The position numbers were made by a program, and so were the translations under genes. This document shows positions 26,335-34,167 of a stretch of 41,313 bases of DNA, in pieces. The stretch comes from Actinobacteria bacterium OV450 (GTDB lineage Bacteria > Actinomycetota > Actinomycetes > Streptomycetales > Streptomycetaceae), in the NCBI GenBank assembly GCA_001298555.1, contig LJCW01000348.1, forward strand, positions 1 through 41,313, written 5' to 3'. Every line of letters starts with the position of its first letter. Within the stretch, counting starts at the first letter, position 1. The notes below the pieces were generated by a model, which was given only the letters and a program-made list of their open reading frames with translations, was not told the origin of the DNA and did not search any database.

Positions 26335-27776
26335 CGACCCGGCCCCCCTCGTCCTTCCGGCGGCACCTCCTGCAAGGCCCGCGCCCGCCGCAGCGTACTG
26401 GTGATCCGTTCGAGCGTGTCGTCGTCACGGGGTACGGGCTCCAGTACGCGGCCCTCGGCGGTCCGCCAGCGCCGGGCGACGGCGTCGGCGGGCTCCCCGG
26501 TGAGCAGTGCGGCGGCCTGGGCGGCGGCCCCGAGCGCGACGAGTTCCCGGGCCTCGGGGACCTGGACGGCCCGGCCGGACAGCCGCTGGACCGTGTGCTG
26601 CCAGGCCCTGCCCGCGGCTCCGCCGCCGATCAACAGCAGGGGTTCGTCGGCGGCGGGGTTCTCGCCCCCGGCGCGCAGTACGTCGTCCAGGGCCGCGAGC
26701 AGGGCGTGGGCGGCCCCGTCGTAGGCGGCCTGGAGCAGCTGTCCCGGGGTGGTGTCGTGGCGCAGGCCGTGGACCAGGCCGGAAGCGCCCGGGAGGTCGG
26801 GGGTGCGCTCGCCGTCGAGGTAGGGAAGCACCACCACCGTGCCGCCTCCTTCGACGGCCTCGCGGTCGCGGCCGACGAGGGCGGCGAAGCGGTCGACGGC
26901 GAGGGCGCAATTGAGCGTGCAGGCGAGCGGCAGCCAGCCGCCGAGGGCGTCGGCGAAGCCGGCCACGGTTCCGCTCGGGTCGGCGGGCCGCGTCCGGCCG
27001 ACGGCGTAGACGGTGCCGGAGGTGCCGAGGCTCAGCACCGGACGTCCGGGGGTCAGGCCCAGCCCGAGGGCGGCGGCCATGTTGTCCCCGGTCCCGGTGG
27101 CCACCAGCGCGCCCTCGCGCAGTGGCATCCCGGCGCGGACGAGGCCCGCCGGGGCGCCCGCCGGGAGCACCTGCGGCAGCAGCTCGGAGTCGAGTCCGAT
27201 CCGGGCGAGGACCTCCTGGTCGTAGCCGTCCGGACCCCACCAGCCGGTTCCCGAGGCGTCACCGCGGTCCGTCACCGCCTCGCCGGTCAGCCGCTCCGTC
27301 AGGAAGTCGTGGGGAAGCCGGACCGCGCTGACGCGGTCGGCGGCGGCGGGCTCGTTCGCTCGCAGCCAGGCCCATTTGGCGGAGGTGAAGGCGGCCGTGG
27401 GGACGCTGCCGGTGCGGCGGGCGAGCTCTGCCGGGCCGAACGCGGCTGCGAGTCCGGCGGCCTGCGGGGCGGAGCGGACGTCGTTCCACAGCAGCGCCGG
27501 GCGCACCGGCACGCCGTCGCGGTCGAGGGTGACCAGGCCGTGCTGCTGGCCGGCGACCGAGCATGCGGCGACGCGGTCCGCCCAGCCGGTGTCCGCCATG
27601 GCCGCGCCGAGCGCCCGCCACCACTCCTCGGGGTCGCTCTCGCGGCCGGCGCCTGCGCTGACGGCGTGCGCGGCCCGGCCCTCGCCCAGAACGGCACCGG
27701 TCTCCAGGTCGACGGCGAGGGCCTTGGTGGACTGGGTCGAGCTGTCGACGCCGATCACGACACGCTGAGCAGCCAT
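26331..27776 (-). CDS. xylB: xylulokinase
   Basis: FGGY-family kinase of 481 residues that phosphorylates D-xylulose at O5, the second step of xylose use. Motifs include the phosphate loop GVDSSTQSTKA (about 9-19), AGQQHGLVTLD, WNDVRS, the DASGTGWW block and the C-terminal glycine-rich LGTSGTVYAV. The start is ATG at 27776 with GGAGG just upstream. It is the first gene of a two-gene operon with the ROK regulator and is divergent from xylA across 93 bp. Confidence 0.95.
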   Translation of the reverse strand: MAAQRVVIGVDSSTQSTKALAVDLETGAVLGEGRAAHAVSAGAGRESDPEEWWRALGAAMADTGWADRVAACSVAGQQHGLVTLDRDGVPVRPALLWNDVRSAPQAAGLAAAFGPAELARRTGSVPTAAFTSAKWAWLRANEPAAADRVSAVRLPHDFLTERLTGEAVTDRGDASGTGWWGPDGYDQEVLARIGLDSELLPQVLPAGAPAGLVRAGMPLREGALVATGTGDNMAAALGLGLTPGRPVLSLGTSGTVYAVGRTRPADPSGTVAGFADALGGWLPLACTLNCALAVDRFAALVGRDREAVEGGGTVVVLPYLDGERTPDLPGASGLVHGLRHDTTPGQLLQAAYDGAAHALLAALDDVLRAGGENPAADEPLLLIGGGAAGRAWQHTVQRLSGRAVQVPEARELVALGAAAQAAALLTGEPADAVARRWRTAEGRVLEPVPRDDDTLERITSTLRRARALQEVPPEGRGGPGR

Positions 27777-27818
27777 GCGTTCCTCCGGTGGGGTTCCTTC
27801 TGGCGTCTGCGCATACTA

Positions 27819-27841
27819 ATTTGTTTTCCGTCATTACAAAT
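27819..27841. promoter_or_regulatory. candidate ROK-regulator operator between xylB and xylA
   Basis: Inverted arms ATTTGT and ACAAAT are separated by 11 bp in an AT-rich island that stands out from about 70 percent GC surroundings. It is central in the 93-bp divergent spacer, so one bound repressor could block both promoters. The assignment to the ROK protein is inferred. Confidence 0.6.
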
Positions 27842-27869
27842 ACCTCTCGGCCCGGATCCGGAGCGCCTC

Positions 27870-29042
27870 ATGACCAGCGACCCGCTCGTCCCCACTCCCG
27901 CGCACAGGTTCACCTTCGGCCTGTGGACCGTCGGCTGGCAGGGCCGGGACCCCTTCGGCGACGCCACCCGGCCCGCCCTCGACCCGGTCGAGACCGTGGA
28001 GCGGCTGGCCGGGCTCGGCGCCTACGGCGTCACCTTCCACGACGACGACCTGATCCCCTTCGCGGCGGGCGACACCGCACGCGAGCAGGCTGTCAAGCGC
28101 TTCCGCACCGCACTCGACACGGCCGGGCTGAAGGTGCCGATGGCGACCACCAACCTCTTCACCCACCCGGTCTTCAAGGACGGCGCCTTCACCGCCAACG
28201 ACCGGGACGTCCGCCGGTACGCGCTGCGCAAGACGATCCGCAACATCGACCTGGCCGTGGAACTCGGCGCCTCGGTCTACGTGGCCTGGGGCGGCCGCGA
28301 GGGCGCCGAGTCGGGCGGGGCCAAGGACGTGCGCACCGCCCTCGACCGGTTGAAGGAGGCCTTCGACCTGCTGGGCGAGTACGTCGACAGCCAGGGCTAC
28401 GACCTGCGCTTCGCGATCGAGCCCAAGCCGAACGAGCCGCGCGGCGACATCCTCCTGCCCACCGTCGGCCACGCCCTGGCCTTCATCAACGCGTTGGAGC
28501 GGCCCGAGCGGGTCGGCCTCAACCCGGAGGTCGGCCACGAGCAGATGGCCGGGCTGAACTTCCCGCACGGCATCGCCCAGGCCCTGTGGCACGGAAAGCT
28601 GTTCCACATCGACCTCAACGGCCAGTCCGGCATCAAGTACGACCAGGACCTGCGCTTCGGGGCGGGTGACCTGCGCCAGGCGTTCTGGCTGGTCGACCTG
28701 CTGGAGTCGGCCGGCTACGACGGCCCCCGCCACTTCGACTTCAAGCCACCGCGCACCGAGGACTCCGCCGGGGTGTGGGCCTCGGCGGCCGCCTGCATGC
28801 GCAACTACCTGCTCCTGGCCGAGCGCTCCCGCTCCTTCCGGTCCGATCCGGAGGTCCAGGCCGCACTCGCCGCCTCCCGACTGCCCGAACTCGCCCTCCC
28901 CACCGCCGAGGACGGCCTGGCCGGCCTCCTGGCCGACCGGTCCGCCTTCGACGACTTCGACGTCGATGCCGCCGGCCGCCGCGGCATGGCCTTCGAACAA
29001 CTCGACCAGCTCGCCCTCGAACACCTCCTCGGCGCCCGCTGA
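27870..29042 (+). CDS. xylA: xylose isomerase
   Basis: Cytosolic TIM-barrel enzyme of 390 residues that converts D-xylose to D-xylulose with two divalent metals. Its size matches the short (class I) Streptomyces enzymes of 386-388 residues. All key residues are present, offset by about three from the Streptomyces numbering: H57 and D60 in FHDDDLIP, W140, E184 and K186 in IEPKPNEP, E220 and H223 in NPEVGHEQ, D248, D258, D260 and D290. The ATG at 27870 has GGAG 6 bp upstream. It is divergent from xylB and followed by a perfect terminator hairpin. Confidence 0.97.
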   Translation: MTSDPLVPTPAHRFTFGLWTVGWQGRDPFGDATRPALDPVETVERLAGLGAYGVTFHDDDLIPFAAGDTAREQAVKRFRTALDTAGLKVPMATTNLFTHPVFKDGAFTANDRDVRRYALRKTIRNIDLAVELGASVYVAWGGREGAESGGAKDVRTALDRLKEAFDLLGEYVDSQGYDLRFAIEPKPNEPRGDILLPTVGHALAFINALERPERVGLNPEVGHEQMAGLNFPHGIAQALWHGKLFHIDLNGQSGIKYDQDLRFGAGDLRQAFWLVDLLESAGYDGPRHFDFKPPRTEDSAGVWASAAACMRNYLLLAERSRSFRSDPEVQAALAASRLPELALPTAEDGLAGLLADRSAFDDFDVDAAGRRGMAFEQLDQLALEHLLGAR

Positions 29043-29056
29043 GCCGGTGTGCCCCT

Positions 29057-29088
29057 GAGCCGGGCCGTGGCGTTCCACGGCCCGGCTC
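29057..29088. terminator. terminator after xylA
   Basis: GAGCCGGGCCGTGG and CCACGGCCCGGCTC pair perfectly over 14 bp with a CGTT loop, 14 bp after the xylA stop. The rest of the convergent spacer up to 29258 shows no other feature. Confidence 0.85.
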
Positions 29089-29258
29089 CGCACGAGGACA
29101 GGTGGGGCGCGGGTGCCGTCGAGTGCCTCCTCGCCGTGGTCCCCCACGGGACGCGGTAGGACCTGCTGCCGTGCGGGCGGCTGCGCGAGGAGAGGTGGCC
29201 GCACCGCACCCGGTACGTGAAGACGGTGGGAGTCGGGGTGCCCTCGAAGCCCCGAACT

Positions 29259-30659
29259 TCACGGTCCGGGTTCCTCAGCCTGCTCGCGGTGCGCGGTGAT
29301 CAGGCCCCGGTACCAGTGGTAGCTGTCCTTGGGCGTCCGGGTCAGGGTGTCGTGGTCGACGTGGACCAGGCCGAAGCGCTGACCGTAGCCGTGCGTCCAC
29401 TCGAAGTCGTCCAGCAGCGACCGGACGTAGTAGCCGCGCACGTCCACCCCTGCGGAGATGGCGTCTGCGACGGCGGCGAGGTGGTCCGCGAGGTAGTCGA
29501 TCCGCGCGGTGTCACGGACCCGGCCGTCGAGGCCGACGGTGTCATCCTCCGCGGAGCCGTTCCCGGTGATCCAGACCGGCGGAAGGCGCGGGTAGCGGGC
29601 GTGAAGTTCGCGGAGCAACTCCGTGAGCGCGTCCGGGACGACCGGCCATCCCATGGTGGTGCGCCGGGCCCGGTACCGGTCCAGCTCGGTGACGCCGATG
29701 TCCACGGCGGTCCGCATTTCGGGGGCGGCCTCGCGGTGGGGGGCGGCGGCGAACGTGACGGGCCGGTAGAAGTTGACGCCGAGGAAGTCCGGCGGGGCGC
29801 CGATCAGCTCCAGGTCGCCCGGCAGTCGCCAGGGGCCGTCGGCGAGGCCGGCCCAGGTCTCGGCCTCGTGTGCGGGGTAGCGGCCCGCGAGGAGCGGCTC
29901 GGTCCAGACCTCGTTGTGGAGGACCTTGGCGCGGCGCAGGGCCGCCCGGTCCTCGGGAAGGGCAGAGGCGAGGTGGATGCGGTCGAGGTTGAGGGCGATC
30001 CCGACCTCCTGGGCGCCCGCGGCGCGCAGCTCCCGTACCGCCAGGCCGTGGGCGACCAGCAGGTGGTGTGCGGCCGCCAGCGCGCCCCGGCCCTCCTCGG
30101 CACCGGGTGCGTGCCGCCCCTCGGCGTAGCCCAGGAAGGCGGAGCAGTACGGCTCGTTGAGGGTGATCCAGCGCTCCACGCGGTCCCCGTAGCGGTCGGC
30201 CGCGAGGGCCGCGTACTGCGCGAACGCCTCGGCGGTCTCCCTGACGCGCCAGCCACCGCGGTCCTCCAGGGCTTGGGGCAGGTCCCAGTGGTAGAGGGTG
30301 ACGGTGGGGGCGATTCCGGCGGCCAGCAGATCGTCGATCAGGCGGTCGTAGAAGTCCAGGCCCTTGGGGTTGACCGGTCCGGTGCCCCCGGGCAGCAAAC
30401 GGGGCCAGGCGATCGAGAAGCGGTAGCCGTCGACACCGAGCCCGCGCAGCAGGGCGATGTCCTCGCCGTGGCGGTGGTAGTGGTCGCAGGCGGTGTCGCC
30501 CGTGGCACCGGCGAGGGTGCGGCCGGAGCTGTGGCTGAAGGTGTCCCAGATGGACGGGCCGCGGCCGTCCTCGTCGTGGGCGCCCTCGGTCTGATGGGCG
30601 GCGGTCGCGACACCGAAACGGAACCCGGCGGGCAGTTCCGGGAAGGCCGGGGCGCTCAT
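29259..30659 (-). CDS. GH1 family protein lacking the catalytic nucleophile
   Basis: Full-length GH1 protein of 466 residues, closely related in layout to BglC. The acid/base E169 in ITLNEPYCSAF is intact. At the nucleophile position the family I/S-T/S-E-N-G motif reads ITGNG, so Glu is replaced by Gly366 (codon 29562-29564, GGG where GAG is expected). In the normally invariant WSLLDNFEW the first Trp is Arg413 (CGG for TGG) and Asn is Asp. As a retaining glycosidase it should be inactive or strongly impaired. There is no frameshift and no signal peptide, and the ATG at 30659 has GAGG 8 bp upstream. It lies behind a broken acetylxylan esterase, so it may be in early decay, or it may have a non-hydrolytic role. 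The family call is firm; the activity is doubtful. Confidence 0.88.
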   Translation of the reverse strand: MSAPAFPELPAGFRFGVATAAHQTEGAHDEDGRGPSIWDTFSHSSGRTLAGATGDTACDHYHRHGEDIALLRGLGVDGYRFSIAWPRLLPGGTGPVNPKGLDFYDRLIDDLLAAGIAPTVTLYHWDLPQALEDRGGWRVRETAEAFAQYAALAADRYGDRVERWITLNEPYCSAFLGYAEGRHAPGAEEGRGALAAAHHLLVAHGLAVRELRAAGAQEVGIALNLDRIHLASALPEDRAALRRAKVLHNEVWTEPLLAGRYPAHEAETWAGLADGPWRLPGDLELIGAPPDFLGVNFYRPVTFAAAPHREAAPEMRTAVDIGVTELDRYRARRTTMGWPVVPDALTELLRELHARYPRLPPVWITGNGSAEDDTVGLDGRVRDTARIDYLADHLAAVADAISAGVDVRGYYVRSLLDDFEWTHGYGQRFGLVHVDHDTLTRTPKDSYHWYRGLITAHREQAEEPGP

Positions 30660-30774
30660 GGGCGGTACCTCATGGGTCTGTCGGGCTCCTCCGTCTCGGG
30701 GCGGGGCTCGGTGAGTGGAGCGGCCGGGCCCGCGGGGCACCCTCCGGTCCACCCGGTCCGGTGGTACAGGGCGG

Positions 30775-31602
30775 TCAGAGATCACGGGCCAGGCCGCGCC
30801 CGCGCAGCCGGGCCGGTTGGACGGGCGGAGGGAAGCCGTAGTCGCCGTGGTCGCCGAACGGCCACACGGTCGTGCTGCGGTCCCGGCCCGCGCACTGGTT
30901 GAAGGCGGCGCAGACCATGGAGGGCGGGCAGGCCGGGTCCGTCAGGCCCACGCCGAACAGCGTCGGCGTGGGGGCTCGCCGGGTGAGTGGACGCCGTCGA
31001 AGTGGTCGAGGGTGGCGAACGCCGGCTCCATGCGGTGGCGGCTGTGCCGGCGCAGGTGCGTGGCGGTGTCCGGGTACGGACCGTCGCCGCAGATCGCGGC
31101 AGCGTGGCGCAAGTGGCACAGGAACGTGCCGCCCGGCATGGCCGCCGCCACGCGGTCCCCGGCGAGACGGGCCGCCAGGGAGCGCCAGACCACCGCCCTG
31201 GCTGGCTCCGGCCGCCAGAGCCGCCGCCCTGGGCCGGCTCCGGCCGCCACCGACGGACGGGGCGGGCGTGGCCTGCGGCGGACCGGAACAGGTCGTCGGT
31301 GGGCAGTCCTCGACTCCCCCGTAGCCCTTGGAGGTGACGACGACCGGCAGTCGTCCGGCCGTGTCGCGCGGGCGCGGCAGCCAGGCGGCCACCGGCTCGC
31401 CGTTCCAGCCGCGCAAGTGCACGTCGTCGGCTCCGACGGTGCTCAGCGGGTGCTGGGCGGTGACCCGTTCCGCCTTGATCGACGCGTCGGGCGACCGGGC
31501 GCCGGCAAGGGTCCGCCGCCAGAAGGCGCCGAAGCCGTCCGGCTCGGACGAGTGTGGTCGGTGGTCGCCGAGTTCCTCCGCTTCGAGGTCGGTGAGCGGC
31601 AT
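30775..31602 (-). pseudogene. frameshifted acetylxylan esterase (AXE1 family)
   Basis: The N-terminus MPLTDLEAEELGDHRP...FWRRTLAGA is typical of the acetylxylan esterase / cephalosporin-C deacetylase family, which removes acetyl groups from xylan. After VVVTSKGYGGVEDC the central region is abnormal, with no recognisable DTRGQG segment. The nucleophile region ASQGGGLAL is in the first frame. A shift near 31185 moves the homology to another frame (GDRVAAAMPGGTFLCHLRHA ... FATLDHFDGVH), and a shift near 30988 moves it back (TLFGVGLTDPACPPS ... FGDHGDYGF). At least two frameshifts plus internal loss make a pseudogene likely; clustered sequencing errors are the alternative. It starts at ATG 31602 with GGAAG upstream. 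Confidence 0.8.
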
Positions 31603-31769
31603 TGAGCTTCCTTCGGTCGGAGCGGTGACGAGGTGGCGGGGCTCGGCGGCCCCAGGGGACCCTGCCCCCGGATACAGGCAACAGATGTGGGGAGGGTGGC
31701 GGCCCGCCCCCCGGACGGGCCGCCGGTCTCGTGGGTGCGGGGCCTCTGTCGGTCCCGCGACGCGGCGGA

Positions 31770-32060
31770 GCTGAAGGCGGCCAGGCGGAAGCCGCCGTGC
31801 AGCGTCAGCCGCAGGTCATGCACGCCGGCCGGCGGAGCGGCGGGACCGGCCGCGACGGTCATCCCCGTGTAGCCGTCGCCGGTGACGGAACACCGAGCGC
31901 CGCCGGCGGCCGGCCACCGGCGCGGAGTTCCGGCCGCACCTCCCGTGGACCCGCGCTCCTGAGGGCGGTCACGGCCTCTGCCCGGACCGCCCCGGAGAGA
32001 TCGGCGGTGCGGACGAGAAGCCTTGCGGGCCGCGCCGGGTCGGCGTGGGTCACGGCGTCG
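31770..32060 (-). pseudogene. degenerate trace of a CBM6-like carbohydrate-binding domain
   Basis: The minus-strand frame reads PAGVHDLRLTLHGGFRLAAF, like the C-terminal strand pair of CBM6 modules (GVHDLYLVF...GFRLDWF). Upstream, in a shifted frame, ARLLVRTADLSG could be an earlier part of the domain. No start, catalytic domain or ribosome binding site is recognisable in the 480-bp stretch 31603-32084, so this would be the tail of a lost secreted hydrolase. The match is short. Confidence 0.35.
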
Positions 32061-32084
32061 CCGCTGGTGCGGGCGGTCACAGCA

Positions 32085-33173
32085 CTAGTCGGCCGAGAAG
32101 CGGTACACCGTCATCGAGCGGTACTCCTCCCCCGGGCGCAGCTGGGTGGAGGGATACTCGGGCCGGTGGGGCGAGTCCGGAAAGTGCTGGGTCTCCAGCG
32201 CGATGCCCGCGTACGCGAAGTACGGGCGACCGGAGCGGCCGGTCAGCGAGCCGTCGAAGTGGTTCCCGGTGTAGACCTGCAGCCCCGGCTCCGTGGTCAG
32301 GCACTCGACGCGGCGTCCGCTGGCGGGGTGGCTCAGGACGGCGGCCCGCCTGAGCCCGGTGCCGTCGAGCACCCAGTTGTGGTCGAAGCCATCGCCGGCG
32401 CGGCGGATCTGCGGGTGTTCCTCGGTGATGCGGGCCCCGATCGTCCGCGCCTCGCGGAGGTCGAACGGCGTGCCGGTGACGGACTCGGCCGGACCGAGTG
32501 GTATCAGTTCAGCGTCCACGGGAGTGTAACGGGCGGCCTCGACCCGCAGCAGGTGGCCGAGCACCGTCCCGCAGCCCTCGCCGGCCAGGTTGACGTACAT
32601 GTGGTTGGTGAGGTTGACGACCGTCGGGGCATCCGTGGTCGCCCGGTAGGTGAGGGAGAGTTCGCCGTCGGGGCCGAGCAGGTAGGTGACCTCGGCCTTG
32701 AGGGTGCCCGGGAAGCCCTGGTCGCCGTCGGGGCTGTCCAACCGGAAACGGACGCCGGCCCGCCTGCCCACGCGGACCGGCACGCCGTCCCAGAGGCGGG
32801 TGGCGAAGCCGTCCGGTCCGCCGTGCAGGGTGTGGCCGCCCTGCTGGGTCGCCAGCCGGTGCGTCGTGCCGTTGAGGGGCAGCGTTCCGCCCGCGATCCG
32901 ATTGGCGTAGCGACCGACCGTCGCGCCGAAGTAGGCGGCCTCCCCGAACAGATCCGCTGTGCTCTCGCAGCCCAGGACGACGTTGGCACACCGCCCGTCC
33001 CGGTCCGGCGCGTGCAGGGCGTGCAAGCGGGCTCCCAGACTCAGCACCTCCGCCGTCACGCCCTCCGGAGAGCCGAACGTCCAGCGGGTGATGCGCCGCC
33101 CGTCCGCAAGCTCTGCGGCGGTCTCCTGGGCCACCGTCACTTCACCATGGGATACGAGTACGTCTCGCGACAC
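32085..33173 (-). CDS. galM: aldose 1-epimerase (mutarotase)
   Basis: Cytosolic GalM-family enzyme of 362 residues that interconverts alpha and beta anomers of free aldoses such as arabinose, xylose, galactose or glucose. Catalytic and binding residues are present: H117 in GHTLHGGPDG, the acid H191 in NLTNHMYVN, D264 in GFDHNW and the base E327 in ALETQHFPD. The start is GTG at 33173 with GGAG 7 bp upstream. It lies downstream of the broken araB copy on the same strand, so it probably once shared, and may still share, its transcript from the operator region at 34099. A decayed relative lies near 3 kb. Confidence 0.93.
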   Translation of the reverse strand: MSRDVLVSHGEVTVAQETAAELADGRRITRWTFGSPEGVTAEVLSLGARLHALHAPDRDGRCANVVLGCESTADLFGEAAYFGATVGRYANRIAGGTLPLNGTTHRLATQQGGHTLHGGPDGFATRLWDGVPVRVGRRAGVRFRLDSPDGDQGFPGTLKAEVTYLLGPDGELSLTYRATTDAPTVVNLTNHMYVNLAGEGCGTVLGHLLRVEAARYTPVDAELIPLGPAESVTGTPFDLREARTIGARITEEHPQIRRAGDGFDHNWVLDGTGLRRAAVLSHPASGRRVECLTTEPGLQVYTGNHFDGSLTGRSGRPYFAYAGIALETQHFPDSPHRPEYPSTQLRPGEEYRSMTVYRFSAD

Positions 33174-33230
33174 GCGACTACTCCGTTCAACGCGGCGGGG
33201 AGGGGAGGGACGCCCGCCGTACGGGCGCCG

Positions 33231-34057
33231 TCATCGGCTTGGAAGGAGCGACGCGGGGGCGGCGCCGGGGACGACGTGGCAGGTGGACGTACCCCTGCGG
33301 GCGCGGAGTTGGCCGTTCTCAGGGGCCGGAGCGGCCACCGCGGCCATGTGCGCGTCGACCTGGCCGCCGGCCGGCGCGCTGCCCGCGGGCAGCCCTGTCC
33401 ACTGCGCCGAACGGGGAGTGAGCGAGCCGACCCGGGACACGAGCGGGACGAGGGGGCGCTCCCGGAGGGTGCGGGCGAAGTCGCCAGACCAGGGTGCAGA
33501 GCGGCGAGGTACGCCTCCGAGGTCCTGCCGGCGTAGCGGGAGATCCACTTCTCTCCGCGGGCGGGGGCGGGGGTGTTGATGCGGTCGGCCTGGTCCTGGG
33601 CAGCGTGGTACTTGCAGAGCTTCGGCCTGGCGTGCGGGTGAGCGGCCCGCTCGGCGGTCCCGGCGAGCGGGGTGCCGTCTGCGAGCACCGGCAGGACCGT
33701 GCAGCCGGTGAAGTCGGGCGCGATGGCGAGGACATGGGCGGGGTCGACACCGGAGGCGGCGAGCGCGACGGGAGCGACGGGAGCGATGGCGCACAGTGCC
33801 TCGTGCCGGCCCTCGGAGTGGTGCAGGGCACAGTCAGGCGGCGGTGGGTGCCCGGTGCCGGGTAACTCGCGCTCGACGACGGCGTGCGGGTACTCGTGGA
33901 CGACGGTCGCGAGCTCTTGTCCGTCATGCACGCGGACCACCACGGCACGACCGGAGAGGATGCCGAAGTCGACGCCGAAGCCGACGACGTACCTGTCCGA
34001 GCCCCGGACGGCAGGGGTCAAGGTCACTTTCTCATCCTTCGCACCGGAAAACGGCAT
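33231..34057 (-). pseudogene. broken copy of L-ribulokinase gene araB
   Basis: From ATG 34057 the frame gives VGFGVDFGILSGRAVVVRVHDG and continues collinear with intact AraB through FTGCTVLPVLADGTPLA and ARGEKWISRYAGR. Then about 60 codons are missing: AGR is followed directly by TSEAYLAALHPG, which corresponds to residues 230 onward of AraB. Near 33482 a one-base deletion (CTGGCGACTTC where CTGGCCGACTTC is expected) shifts the frame; in the new frame GDFARTL, SRVGSLTP, GQVDAHMAAVA and GTSTCHVV follow the parent. The copy ends there, about halfway through the kinase. It cannot encode an active enzyme. An AraR-type operator still sits upstream. Confidence 0.92.
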
Positions 34058-34098
34058 CGCTTCCAGCGGAGTTGAAGGGGATCTCTCGTGCTGAGAAA

Positions 34099-34114
34099 TT
34101 GTGAGCGTTAACAA
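34099..34114. promoter_or_regulatory. LacI-type operator upstream of the broken araB copy
   Basis: TTGTGAGCGTTAACAA differs from the operator at 8455 by one base in the centre (GCGTTA for GCGCTA). It lies 42 bp upstream of the pseudogene start and 53 bp after the end of the LacI gene, marking a promoter that could still drive galM. Confidence 0.75.
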
Positions 34115-34167
34115 TCCCTGTGTCAAGGAATCGTGGGCCGGTCAGCCTCGGGTCCGACGGTGCGGGC

